Shown here piece after piece: positions 33,645 through 42,108 of a stretch of DNA of 64,000 nucleotides. This DNA comes from UBA6059 sp040219045 (lineage in GTDB: Bacteria; Bacteroidota; Bacteroidia; Cytophagales; Cyclobacteriaceae): NCBI GenBank assembly GCA_965229505.1, contig OZ245881.1, forward strand, positions 2,108,001-2,172,000, in the 5' to 3' direction. The notes under the pieces are model-generated. The model ran no database searches and had not been told where the DNA came from. It worked only from the letters and a program-made list of their open reading frames with translations. The first letter of the stretch is position 1. Each line of letters begins with the position of its first letter. A program made the translations under genes and the position numbers.

Positions 33645-35794
33645 GCATCAACAAATTCTAAATCAATCGTTCTGCGGTCAATGTCTGTTTTGGCCACCGT
33701 TACCTGTACTTTATCACCCAGGGTAATCATTTTCTTGTTGCGTCTGCCCACTACGCAGTAGTTCTTCTCATCAAACTCATAGTAGTCGTCAGTGAGGTCT
33801 GCCATGCGAACCATGCCTTCACACTTGGTCTCCACAATCTCAACATAAATACCCCATTCGGTGACACCAGTAACGATACCATCAAATACCTTTCCTTGGG
33901 TATCAGACATGAACTCTACCTGCTTGTACTTAATGGACGCACGCTCAGCATCGGCAGCACGCTTCTCTCTTTCCGAAGAGTGGGCGCATTTTTCTTCGAA
34001 TTCATCCTTATCTGCTGGCTTACCATTGTCCAGATAATGCTGGAGGAGCCTATGCACCATCATATCAGGATAGCGGCGGATAGGCGAGGTGAAGTGTGTA
34101 TAATGCTGAAATGCCAAACCAAAATGCCCTTTGGGATCCGTAGTATATTTCGCCTTGGCCATAGACCTGATAGCTAATGACTCGAGTACGTTCTGCTCAG
34201 GCTTTCCTTCGATATCCGTCATGAGCGTGTTGAGCTCAGTGGAAAGTGCTCCCCCGGCAAGATTGAGCTTATGTCCAAATCGCGTGGCGAACTTCGCGAA
34301 GTTGTCGAGCTTTTCTGGATCCGGATTGTCATGGGTGCGATAGACGAATGTATGTTCCTTACCCTCTTTGGACTTGTGGTGGATAAACTCAGCCACTTTC
34401 TTGTTGGCCAAGAGCATAAATTCCTCAATCATCTTGTGCGCGTCTTTACGCACTTTTTGGATGATCCCAAGCGGCTTGCCCTTCTCATCAAGTTTAAATT
34501 TCACTTCGACAGTCTCAAAGGCTATGGCTCCATTCTTAAACCGGAAGTCCTTAAGCTTCTTGGCCAGCGCATTCATTTGATTGATTTCCGTGGCATATTC
34601 ACCCTCGCCTGATTCGATTCGCTCTTGTGCTTCTTCATACGTGAAACGCCTATCGGAATGAATGACTGTACGGCCAAACCATTGTGATTTGATTTCTGCA
34701 TTTGGCGTTAGCTCAAATACTGCTGAAAAAGTAAGCTTATCCTCATTGGGCCTAAGTGAACATAAGTTGTTGGAGAGCTTTTCGGGAAGCATAGGTATGG
34801 TACGATCCACGAGATACACCGAGGTAGCTCTGTCAAGAGCCTCTTGCTCCAGCAGCGTGTTGGGTCGCACGTAGTGGCTCACATCGGCGATGTGGATGCC
34901 AACTTCAAAGTTGCCGTTATCCAGCGTTTTTAGCGATAGCGCATCATCAAAATCCTTGGCGTCTGCCGGATCGATGGTGAAAGTGGTGATGTTTCGAAAG
35001 TCCTTGCGGTAGCCAATTTCCTTCTTGGTGATGTCCTCAGGGATTTTAGCCGCTGCGTCTTCTACCTCTTTGAGGAAGGAGAAGGGTAGCCCAAACTCTG
35101 CCATGATAGAGTGAATCTCAGCCTCATGCTCACCGGCCTGCCCCAATATGGCTGTCACTTCAGCGGTGGGGCTCTTCTTTTCATTCCCCCAATCCTTGAT
35201 ACGCACCATGACCTTATCGTTGGCTTTGGCGTTTTTCAATTTCTCTGGGTAGACGTAGAAATCCGAATATATTTTCCTATTGTCCGGGATGACAAATGCG
35301 AATTTTTGCGATAGCTCTACGCGACCGACAAACTCCGTCTTATTTCGCTCAACTATCTCGGTCACTATGCCTTCCGGCCGTGCTCCGTGTCGTTTGCCCT
35401 TGATGCTGATACTGACGGTATCGCCATCTACCGCGCCTCTGAGGTCAGAGGTCTTGACCCATACATCCTCATCCCTACCGGCAATGACCACATAGGCGAA
35501 CTTGGCATTGACATGATCGACTTTGCCCTGAAGTGCATCAGGGTCTTTGGCACTGCTAAAGTTGTTTCTGGACTTATGCAGTAATTCTTGTCGCTCGAGT
35601 GTGAAGAGCATGTCGGGCACCATGTTTTTACTGATTTTGTCTCGGATACCCAATGTCTTGATTACTTGCCTTACCGTGTAGGTCTGGCCGATGTTTTCAT
35701 TAAATAGATTCAGTATTCTTGTCTTGAGCTCATCTTGATGTGGGCTCCCTTTTTTGCCCTTTGCGGGACTGTGATGTTTTTTTCTTTTACTCAT
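33641..35794 (-). CDS. rnr: Ribonuclease R
   Basis: RNase R is a 3'-5' exoribonuclease that degrades structured RNA. The 717-residue protein has a basic N-terminus ('MSKRKKHHSPAKGKKGS'), cold-shock domains, and the RNB domain with 'TIDPADAKDFDDALSL', the Asp cluster that binds Mg2+. A C-terminal S1 domain lies in 'GKVFDGIVTGVTEWGIYVEI'. It is the first gene of a leftward operon with the polyprenyl synthase and rhomboid. The 254 bp upstream holds no gene. Confidence 0.95.
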   Translation of the reverse strand: MSKRKKHHSPAKGKKGSPHQDELKTRILNLFNENIGQTYTVRQVIKTLGIRDKISKNMVPDMLFTLERQELLHKSRNNFSSAKDPDALQGKVDHVNAKFAYVVIAGRDEDVWVKTSDLRGAVDGDTVSISIKGKRHGARPEGIVTEIVERNKTEFVGRVELSQKFAFVIPDNRKIYSDFYVYPEKLKNAKANDKVMVRIKDWGNEKKSPTAEVTAILGQAGEHEAEIHSIMAEFGLPFSFLKEVEDAAAKIPEDITKKEIGYRKDFRNITTFTIDPADAKDFDDALSLKTLDNGNFEVGIHIADVSHYVRPNTLLEQEALDRATSVYLVDRTIPMLPEKLSNNLCSLRPNEDKLTFSAVFELTPNAEIKSQWFGRTVIHSDRRFTYEEAQERIESGEGEYATEINQMNALAKKLKDFRFKNGAIAFETVEVKFKLDEKGKPLGIIQKVRKDAHKMIEEFMLLANKKVAEFIHHKSKEGKEHTFVYRTHDNPDPEKLDNFAKFATRFGHKLNLAGGALSTELNTLMTDIEGKPEQNVLESLAIRSMAKAKYTTDPKGHFGLAFQHYTHFTSPIRRYPDMMVHRLLQHYLDNGKPADKDEFEEKCAHSSEREKRAADAERASIKYKQVEFMSDTQGKVFDGIVTGVTEWGIYVEIVETKCEGMVRMADLTDDYYEFDEKNYCVVGRRNKKMITLGDKVQVTVAKTDIDRRTIDLEFVDA

Positions 35795-36048
35795 GTTGAT
35801 GGAGGCGTGCTCCTTAGATTGAAAAATATTATGGACCTAGCAATGTGAAATTGGTGTTTCATCATTTTCGTTGAAGTCCTTTGGTGGGTCTGAGGGGGGA
35901 TACCACCTTGTAATTGGATGCGAAGTTATAGCAATTGTAGCGTCTGATTTCAGTTTGGATATTAATTCTTGGTTATGAGCTTTCTTGTCCCATCACTCTA
36001 ACTAATAAACAGGCGGTTAGGTTATGACAATTGTGAATGCCTTACCGG

Positions 36049-36762
36049 CTATGTTATCACCTCTATGTTTTCTTCCGGGATTAGGTCTTTTCCTTGCAGT
36101 TTGAGATACAACTGCGCAGTAGCAATCACATCATTGCAGCAATATCTGGCGATTCTGGCCAGCCCATTTTCCTTGTAGTAGACTTCATTGACCATACTAC
36201 CGTCAATATCATCCTTGCTGCTCGGTATCCCGAATATGGTGGTGAGCAGCTCTAGCGAAGTATAGCTCTTCCAGTCTCCAAACTTCCATAGCTCCATGGT
36301 ATCGATATGATTGACTTCCCAGGGTTTTTTTCCGTGAAGCTGAAGCGAATAGGGAAGAGAGATCCCATTGACGAGCATTCTGCGGCCGAGGTACGGGTAG
36401 TCAAACTCACGTCCGTTATGAGCACAGAAGGCGAGTTTGTTCTGATCAAACTTTGACTCAACAAGCGATTTAAATTCTCCCAACAAGACACGCTCATTGT
36501 CATCCGCTATAGCTTTCACTCTCAAACTCAGGCCGTTTTCCTCATGCATATAGTAGATGCCAAAGGCAATGGTGACTATCTTCCCAAACTCAGCATATAT
36601 AGCACCCTTGTCGGAAAATAGCTCCTGTGGGGTTAATTCCTCGGGGTTTTTGAGTTGGCCAGCTTTTTTTGCCCAGAGTGCCTGCATCTCTGGGGAGAGC
36701 TCATCGAAGTTGCTTTTTCCGGATACGGTCTCTATATCAATGACCAATACATTACTATCCAT
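36049..36762 (-). CDS. DEDDy-type 3'-5' exonuclease (PolB-like RNase H fold)
   Basis: The 237-residue protein has the exonuclease motifs of the RNase H fold: Exo I 'LVIDIETVSGK' (Asp and Glu), Exo II 'CAHNGREFDYPYLGRRM', and Exo III 'ARYCCNDVIATAQLYLKL' with the Tyr of the DEDDy class. It looks like the stand-alone 'predicted 3'-5' exonuclease related to the PolB proofreading domain'. DNA or RNA target unknown. It starts 21 bp after the unknown 134-residue gene and probably shares its transcript. Confidence 0.8.
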   Translation of the reverse strand: MDSNVLVIDIETVSGKSNFDELSPEMQALWAKKAGQLKNPEELTPQELFSDKGAIYAEFGKIVTIAFGIYYMHEENGLSLRVKAIADDNERVLLGEFKSLVESKFDQNKLAFCAHNGREFDYPYLGRRMLVNGISLPYSLQLHGKKPWEVNHIDTMELWKFGDWKSYTSLELLTTIFGIPSSKDDIDGSMVNEVYYKENGLARIARYCCNDVIATAQLYLKLQGKDLIPEENIEVIT

Positions 36763-36783
36763 AGCTGGAATATAATAAAAATG

Positions 36784-37188
36784 CTACGGATGAAGAATAC
36801 CCTTGGCGTTGAGTGCCTCGATATAGGTTAGGTTAGTTTCCTGGATACTTTCGGGTACGAAAATGAACTTCTTATCAAAGATCTGATCCATGATGTAATA
36901 GCTGACCCAGTACTCGTTGGTGAGTGCAAAGACTGACGGGTCGATCGGCTCTATCTTGGCAAAGCTTTCCTGATTGAGTTGCTCGATCACATGCCGCAGT
37001 GTAGAGGTCTTCTTGCTTTCGCCGTTCATGCTGCCATATCCTTTGGAGGTGACCATGACTGTCTTGAGCTCGATTAGATTTCTGTTGATGATGTACACAT
37101 CCCATGGCTGCTTGAGATCCGACTCATCCTGAGGCACTATCGCGATTAATACTCCGGTGACAGGTTCAAATTGGATGTCTTTTTTCAT
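36784..37188 (-). CDS. Conserved Bacteroidota protein of unknown function (134 aa)
   Basis: The soluble protein begins 'MKKDIQFEPVTGVLIAIVPQ' and contains 'DVYIINRNLIELKTVMVTSK' and 'TLRHVIEQLNQESF'. I recall proteins like this in many Bacteroidota genomes, without a known function. It heads a short transcript with the DEDDy exonuclease, which hints at a nucleic-acid-related role, but that is only context. It is divergent from the LysR gene, sharing a 139-bp gap with a palindrome at 37226-37249. Confidence 0.65.
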   Translation of the reverse strand: MKKDIQFEPVTGVLIAIVPQDESDLKQPWDVYIINRNLIELKTVMVTSKGYGSMNGESKKTSTLRHVIEQLNQESFAKIEPIDPSVFALTNEYWVSYYIMDQIFDKKFIFVPESIQETNLTYIEALNAKGILHP

Positions 37189-37225
37189 GGATAGTTTAAA
37201 ATGTATCTGATGATAATAACCCGAA

Positions 37226-37249
37226 TGTGATCAATATCATTCGATCACA
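37226..37249. promoter_or_regulatory. Inverted repeat in the divergent LysR promoter region
   Basis: TGTGATC and GATCACA lie 10 bp apart, and TGAT-N4-ATCA (37228-37239) overlaps them. The site could be a LysR-type operator or an FNR/CRP-family site. Confidence 0.4.
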
Positions 37250-37327
37250 AAATAAAAATCCCTTTCATCAACATCCTAGTGATTTCGCTACCGCAATTCC
37301 CTAAATTCAGATTTTATCCCTCATGGC

Positions 37328-38242
37328 ATGATTGCTTTTCGCTACAAAGTTTTTCTCGAGGTAGCTCGACACTTGAGCTTTTCAAAAGCCGCTGACCGAC
37401 TCAGTATGAGCCAGCCAGCAATTAGTAAGCATATCAAGACACTTGAGCAAGAGCTCAAGGTCAATCTATTCGAAAGAAAAGGCGGCAGCATTTTCCTGAC
37501 AAGACCTGGCGAGGTATTGATGAATCACCTACAGGAGGGGACTAACCTGGAGGCGAGACTCATGTTTGATATGAGCTCCTTACTGGACTCGCAAAATGCG
37601 GCTGGCCACTTAAAGCTCGGGGCTAGCACGACCCTGGCACTCTACATCCTGCCTAAAATTCTTTCCGGCTACCGCAAGCACTATCCTAAGCAGTTCATCT
37701 CAGTAGTGAATCGCAATTCTGAGAATATTGTCAAAGCTCTTCAAAACAAGGAGATTGATCTGGGCATTGCAGAAGCATTTAGCAGACTGACGGAGATGAG
37801 TTACACACCATTTACCAAAGATGAAATTGTCCTGGTCGGCTCCAAGCTCAGCCCATTTTCCGATGGTCGATCACTGACTATTCCGCAGCTCTATCATTTG
37901 AAACTGGCCTCCCGAGAGCCAGGCTCAGGTACGCTCCAAAGTGTGAAATATGCTCTCAAGCAAGCCGGCCACACCTCCCATAACTTGCAGGTAGAAGTAC
38001 AGCTTGGCGGTACAGAGGCCTTAAAAAACTTTGTGTTGTCGGATTCCTTAGTTGCCTTTCTTCCTCTCAAGGCCATCAGCAAAGAAGTAGAGCGCGGTGA
38101 GCTGGCCATCATACCAGTCAGCGGACTCAAGATCGAGCGTCAATTCTTCTTCATCACACGGCAGGGAGAGTATGCTTTGCCGACCACAGAAGCTTTCATC
38201 AAGCACGCGCTTAATGGGATAACCTCCGATTATACTTCATAA
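37328..38242 (+). CDS. LysR-family transcriptional regulator
   Basis: The 304-residue protein has the LysR helix-turn-helix at about residues 3-60: 'FLEVARHLSFSKAADRLSMS' then 'QPAISKHIKTLEQELKVNLF'. The effector domain includes 'GHLKLGASTTLALYILPKIL' and resembles the CysL-like group. It starts at the ATG of MIAFRYKVF; an ATG five bases earlier is out of frame and hits a stop. It is divergent from an unknown gene and lies 69 bp before thrC on the same strand, but control of thrC is only a guess. Confidence 0.87.
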   Translation: MIAFRYKVFLEVARHLSFSKAADRLSMSQPAISKHIKTLEQELKVNLFERKGGSIFLTRPGEVLMNHLQEGTNLEARLMFDMSSLLDSQNAAGHLKLGASTTLALYILPKILSGYRKHYPKQFISVVNRNSENIVKALQNKEIDLGIAEAFSRLTEMSYTPFTKDEIVLVGSKLSPFSDGRSLTIPQLYHLKLASREPGSGTLQSVKYALKQAGHTSHNLQVEVQLGGTEALKNFVLSDSLVAFLPLKAISKEVERGELAIIPVSGLKIERQFFFITRQGEYALPTTEAFIKHALNGITSDYTS

Positions 38243-38311
38243 GCAAAGAGCATATGTATCGCCTCAACTGAGGCCTGACCCATCGCTAACTTCGACTGAT
38301 AAACAGTTGAG

Positions 38312-39505
38312 ATGATGGAAACAGTGATCAAAGAGACTAGCTACTATTCAGAATTAACGTGCAACCATTGCGGTAAGCCCTATCCGCTTGATGAGATACA
38401 GTCCTATGCCACCTGTGATGAGGGTGCCTGCGCACGACCGCTGATCGCTCAATACGATTTGCCGATAGGCAGTCATCCATCTGATGTCATCGTCCAGCGC
38501 AACGATATGTGGCGTTATCATCGACTCATGCCGGTTTTTGATCACGCGAAGTTGGTGACGCTGGGAGAGGGTGACACACCACTTCTGACTTGTGAAAACC
38601 TTCGAAAGGAGCTTGGCCTGACTTCACTACTGATCAAGGACGAATCGGGCAATCCTACAGGCTCATTCAAGGCACGCGGCTTGAGTGCCGCCATCAGCAA
38701 AGCCAACGAACTAGGTGTGGAGGAATGCGTAATCCCCACAGCGGGTAATGCCGGTGGAGCGATGGCAGCCTACTGTGCTAAAGCTGGTATCAAAGCTACC
38801 GTCATCATGCCGCGGTTTACGCCGAAAGTATTTCAGATGGAGTGCCAGTACTTTGGTGCGGAGTTGATACTCGTGGATGGCTTCATTTCAGACTGTGGCG
38901 CCCTTGCGGGCAAAATCGCGAAGGAGAGGAATTGCTTCAATGTCAGCACGATGAAGGAGCCCTTCCGGTTGGAGGGAAAGAAAACAATGGGTTATGAGAT
39001 AGCTGAACAGCTCAATTGGCAGGTGCCTGATGTAATCCTGTACCCCACTGGTGGTGGCACAGGATTGCTGGGTATTTGGAAGGCATTTCATGAGATGAAG
39101 AAAATGGGCTGGATTGAAGGCAAGCTACCGCGAATGATTGCTGTACAGGCAGAGAGCTGTCAGCCCATCGTTAGCCTCATGAGCGGAGGGCGACAGCTGG
39201 GAGAACCCTACGCTGGCCAAGTCTCGATAGCCAATGGATTGGTGGTCCCTGCAGCATTTGCCGAGTCTATGATCCAGGACGTAATCAACACCTCGCATGG
39301 CTTGGCTATGGCAGTAAATGATGCTGAAATGATGGATGGTGTCAAGCAACTAGCGCGAAATGAAGGCCTGTTTGTTGCGCCTGAGGGAGGGGCCCTGGTC
39401 GCTGCATCGAAAAAGCTGATCGCTGATGGCACCATTGATCGTGACGAGCAGGTGCTAATGCTCAATACGGGTACGGGCTATAAGTATGTTGATAATATGG
39501 GGTAG
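38312..39505 (+). CDS. thrC: Threonine synthase
   Basis: ThrC converts O-phosphohomoserine to threonine with PLP. The 397-residue protein has an N-terminal zinc ribbon (Cys17, Cys20, Cys35, Cys40), then the fold-type II PLP site with the Schiff-base Lys120 in 'DESGNPTGSFKARGLSAAI', 'PTAGNAGGAMAAYCAKAG', and a glycine loop in 'YPTGGGTGLLGIWKAF'. Zinc-ribbon threonine synthases are common in Bacteroidota. No hom or thrB gene is adjacent. A diaminopropionate or other beta-replacing PLP lyase is a less likely alternative. Confidence 0.82.
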   Translation: MMETVIKETSYYSELTCNHCGKPYPLDEIQSYATCDEGACARPLIAQYDLPIGSHPSDVIVQRNDMWRYHRLMPVFDHAKLVTLGEGDTPLLTCENLRKELGLTSLLIKDESGNPTGSFKARGLSAAISKANELGVEECVIPTAGNAGGAMAAYCAKAGIKATVIMPRFTPKVFQMECQYFGAELILVDGFISDCGALAGKIAKERNCFNVSTMKEPFRLEGKKTMGYEIAEQLNWQVPDVILYPTGGGTGLLGIWKAFHEMKKMGWIEGKLPRMIAVQAESCQPIVSLMSGGRQLGEPYAGQVSIANGLVVPAAFAESMIQDVINTSHGLAMAVNDAEMMDGVKQLARNEGLFVAPEGGALVAASKKLIADGTIDRDEQVLMLNTGTGYKYVDNMG

Positions 39506-39564
39506 GCTTCTCCTTACCATCGACTTTTCCAAGCACATGGTAAATCATTATATTTGATAAAGTA

Positions 39565-39807
39565 ATGGGTAGAATTGAAGACTATATTTCCACAGATCTG
39601 GACGTTCAAAATGGGCAGTCGGTCTTTGCTGGTACGAGAGTACCAATTCAATCACTCTTCTGGCATTTAGAAAAGGGTATCACGATTGAAGAATTCTTAG
39701 AAGATTTCCCTAGCGTATCAAAAGAGCAGGCTATTGGGGTACTTGAAATTGCTAATAAGATTGTAGGTTCTGCACAGCTTGGCAAGATTTATGAAACTGT
39801 TGCTTGA
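39565..39807 (+). CDS. DUF433 antitoxin-like protein
   Basis: The 80-residue protein matches DUF433: 'GQSVFAGTRVPIQSLFWHLE' then 'FLEDFPSVSKEQAIGVLEIA'. In many genomes such proteins are the DNA-binding antitoxin of a pair with a DUF5615 PIN-like RNase. Here the partner begins 16 bp before this gene's stop but is broken after 25 codons (next entry). The antitoxin itself appears complete, so this is an antitoxin without a working toxin. Confidence 0.75.
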   Translation: MGRIEDYISTDLDVQNGQSVFAGTRVPIQSLFWHLEKGITIEEFLEDFPSVSKEQAIGVLEIANKIVGSAQLGKIYETVA

Positions 39808-39868
39808 TGAAAACCTTCCCAAGCGCTTAAGATTAAAAATCCTGGCACAGGAGATAAGTCGCAGATAG
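39791..39868 (+). pseudogene. Truncated DUF5615 PIN-like toxin
   Basis: An ATG inside the end of the DUF433 gene opens 'MKLLLDENLPKRLRLKILA', the standard start of DUF5615 PIN-like toxins, with the active-site Asp and Glu of 'LLLDENLPKRL'. The frame stops with TAG at codon 26; a complete member has about 110-115 codons. The next 40 bp no longer code convincingly and a minus-strand small ORF and lipB begin soon after, so the C-terminal three quarters is missing. Confidence 0.65.
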
Positions 39869-39909
39869 TATGGGTTAATCCACTTTCGACGAAATTGGCT
39901 ATCTACATA

Positions 39910-40008
39910 CTACTTCAGGAACACTAGAAATAGTGCCAGAAGTAATATTGCCAACAGAAATACCACATAGAATTTCCAGCTTACTTTATTCCAGGGTATC
40001 AACGACAT
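39910..40008 (-). CDS. Possible 32-aa membrane peptide downstream of lipB
   Basis: A minus-strand ATG opens a 32-codon frame: 'MSLIPWNKVSWKFYVV' followed by a leucine-rich segment of about 18 hydrophobic residues ending in Lys. It starts 27 bp after the lipB stop. The single transmembrane character and short spacing suggest a real small membrane protein, but there is no clear ribosome-binding site and no homologue I can name. Confidence 0.35.
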   Translation of the reverse strand: MSLIPWNKVSWKFYVVFLLAILLLALFLVFLK

Positions 40009-40035
40009 TATTTCATTTCTTAACGGGTTTAGAAT

Positions 40036-40752
40036 TCAATTTATCTCCATCCCAAACAATTCGCCGATATGCATCTTCACCTTTTGTGAAACCTCCACTT
40101 CATCAAGCTGTCGACCGAGTTCCTTTTGCATCGAAGTGACGGCCTTATCATCAATCCCGCAGGGAATGATATTGTTGAAATAATTCAGGTCGGTGTTGAT
40201 ATTGAAGGCAAAGCCGTGCATGGTCACCCAGCGGCTTGACTTGACGCCCAGGGCGCAGATTTTTCTGGGATTTTCCTGAGCTATGTGATCCAGCCATACG
40301 CCAGTCAGGCCATCTATTCTGCCCGCAGGGATGTTATATTCTGCTAAGGTCAGGATGACAGCCTCTTCTAAGAGCCTCAGGTACTTGTGGATGTCTGTAA
40401 AGAAATTATCTAAATCAAGAATGGGATAACCCACCAGCTGACCAGGCCCGTGATAGGTGATGTCCCCACCTCGATTGATCTTGTAGTACTGTGCATTTTT
40501 TTCAGCCAGGCCTTTCTCATCAAGGAGAAGATTCTCAGGCTTGCCGCTTTTCCCAAGTGTATAAACATGAGGGTGGGAACAAAAAAGCAAATAGTTGGGT
40601 GTGGCTAATTGATCCTCTTCTGTTCGTTTGCGATTCGCTATTTTCAGTTGGACAGTGTCCGCAAACAACCGCTCCTGCTCATCCCATGCAGCTTGATAGT
40701 CAATCAAGCCAAGGTCAAAAAATTGGGTCTGCTTATTAATAAGGTAATTCAC
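40036..40752 (-). CDS. lipB: Octanoyl-[acyl-carrier-protein] protein N-octanoyltransferase
   Basis: LipB moves the octanoyl group from ACP to lipoyl domains, the first step of lipoate synthesis. The 238-residue protein has the signature 'NRGGDITYHGPGQLVGYPIL' and 'ICALGVKSSRWVTMHGFAFN', which holds the conserved Lys, and the later 'IIPCGIDDKAVTSM' with the catalytic Cys. It starts 3 bp after manA and shares its transcript. Confidence 0.95.
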   Translation of the reverse strand: MNYLINKQTQFFDLGLIDYQAAWDEQERLFADTVQLKIANRKRTEEDQLATPNYLLFCSHPHVYTLGKSGKPENLLLDEKGLAEKNAQYYKINRGGDITYHGPGQLVGYPILDLDNFFTDIHKYLRLLEEAVILTLAEYNIPAGRIDGLTGVWLDHIAQENPRKICALGVKSSRWVTMHGFAFNINTDLNYFNNIIPCGIDDKAVTSMQKELGRQLDEVEVSQKVKMHIGELFGMEIN

Positions 40753-40755
40753 GAA

Positions 40756-41733
40756 TCAGGCGATGTAGGACTCCAACATCTTAAATCCAGCTTCCGTTTC
40801 AAGTTGAATAGATTTTACTGTAGCAGGTAGGAGCATGGCTTCTCCTTTTCCGATAGGGTAATCTGAGCCAGAAACTTTCACATCAGCAGACCCTTTCATG
40901 CAGACAAGTATTTTAAAAGAATCCAGGCCAGCGTAATCCCGGAAGGTAGATTGATCAAAATCGAGTTTGTTGGTAGTGAAATACTCACACTTCACTAACT
41001 CCACGGCCTCATCCTTTCTATTTTCATAGCGGGTCTTGTACTCAGGATAATGCTTGTAATCAATGGCATCTAAAGCTTCTTCTACGTGGAGTTCGCGCTT
41101 GTTGCCTTGATCATCGGTCCTGTCAAAATCATAGATGCGGTAGGTGACGTCTGAGGTCTGCTGTATTTCCGCCAGGAGGAGGCCCTTGCCAATGGTATGG
41201 ACACGGCCGGCGGGTAGAAAGAATACATCATCGGCCTGGACTTCCTCCTGATTGAGAATATCCATCAACCTGCCATCATTGAAATATTTTAGATATTCTT
41301 CTTTGGTTAAAGGTCGATTGAAACCTGAGATGAGCTTACTACCGGGATCCGCCTGGAAGATGTACCACATCTCGGTCTTACCAAAAGAATTATGGCGCTG
41401 CTTGGCCAACTTGTCATCCGGATGCACCTGTATTGACAGGTCATCGTTGGCATCAATGAACTTGACTAACAGTGGAAACTCATTACCGAATTGCTTGTAC
41501 ACTTTATTTCCAAGGAGGTCAGCGCCGTAGCTAAGGATAATCTCGTTCAGATTCTGACCGGCCAGGGGCCCTTCTGCCACAACTGAAACATTGCCGGCCA
41601 CTCCAGAGATTTCCCAGGTCTCGCCACAATTGGGTAAGTCGCCAAAGTCCTTACTGAGTACGGTTTTGATCTTTTGACCTCCCCATAGTTTATCTTTAAA
41701 TATGGTTTTGAACTTTAGTGGGTATAGCTCCAT
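40756..41733 (-). CDS. manA: Class I mannose-6-phosphate isomerase
   Basis: The enzyme interconverts mannose-6-phosphate and fructose-6-phosphate, feeding GDP-mannose synthesis or mannose use. The 325-residue cupin protein shows 'CGETWEISGVAGNVSVVAEG', 'LLVKFIDANDDLSIQVHPDD' (zinc site QVHPDD), 'GKTEMWYIFQADPGSKLI' and 'VFFLPAGRVHTIGKGLLLAE'. The size fits the short bacterial type. It precedes lipB on one transcript and is divergent from yraN by 24 bp. Confidence 0.9.
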   Translation of the reverse strand: MELYPLKFKTIFKDKLWGGQKIKTVLSKDFGDLPNCGETWEISGVAGNVSVVAEGPLAGQNLNEIILSYGADLLGNKVYKQFGNEFPLLVKFIDANDDLSIQVHPDDKLAKQRHNSFGKTEMWYIFQADPGSKLISGFNRPLTKEEYLKYFNDGRLMDILNQEEVQADDVFFLPAGRVHTIGKGLLLAEIQQTSDVTYRIYDFDRTDDQGNKRELHVEEALDAIDYKHYPEYKTRYENRKDEAVELVKCEYFTTNKLDFDQSTFRDYAGLDSFKILVCMKGSADVKVSGSDYPIGKGEAMLLPATVKSIQLETEAGFKMLESYIA

Positions 41734-41757
41734 TGTGACTTTTTTGGTAAATATAGG

Positions 41758-42108
41758 ATGAGCACTATTGATCGGAAAGGGATTGGTAACTCAGGTGAGC
41801 AGAATGCAGAAAACTACTTGCTTGGTAAAGGCTATGAAATCGCTACCACAAACTTTCGACACAAGCGCGGGGAGATCGACCTGATCGTCAAAAAGGGTGA
41901 TCTCATGATCTTTGTGGAAGTCAAAACCCGTAACAACCTGAAGTTTGGAACACCGGAGCAATTTGTATCGCAGCGTCAGCAGGAGGTGATCATCGAGACA
42001 GCTAATGCTTATCTCTCAGAAGTTGATTGGCATGGGCCAATCCGTTTTGATATCGTCGCAATAGTACCCGGAAAAGAGATAATGCATTTTGAGGATGCGT
42101 TTTATTGA
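41758..42108 (+). CDS. yraN: YraN (UPF0102) family protein
   Basis: The 116-residue protein has the restriction-endonuclease-like core of UPF0102: 'NFRHKRGEIDLIVKKGDLMI' followed by 'FVEVKTRNNLKFG', giving the Asp and EVK of a PD-(D/E)XK nuclease. Most bacteria have one copy, often near rnhB; its function is not established. Its stop codon directly touches the stop of the convergent YwqK-like gene, with no gap. Confidence 0.88.
   Translation: MSTIDRKGIGNSGEQNAENYLLGKGYEIATTNFRHKRGEIDLIVKKGDLMIFVEVKTRNNLKFGTPEQFVSQRQQEVIIETANAYLSEVDWHGPIRFDIVAIVPGKEIMHFEDAFY

Noticed and set aside
37226..37249. Canonical CRP site
   Set aside because: The TGTGA and TCACA halves are 14 bp apart rather than 6, so the classic CRP pattern is not met; kept only as an unassigned palindrome.
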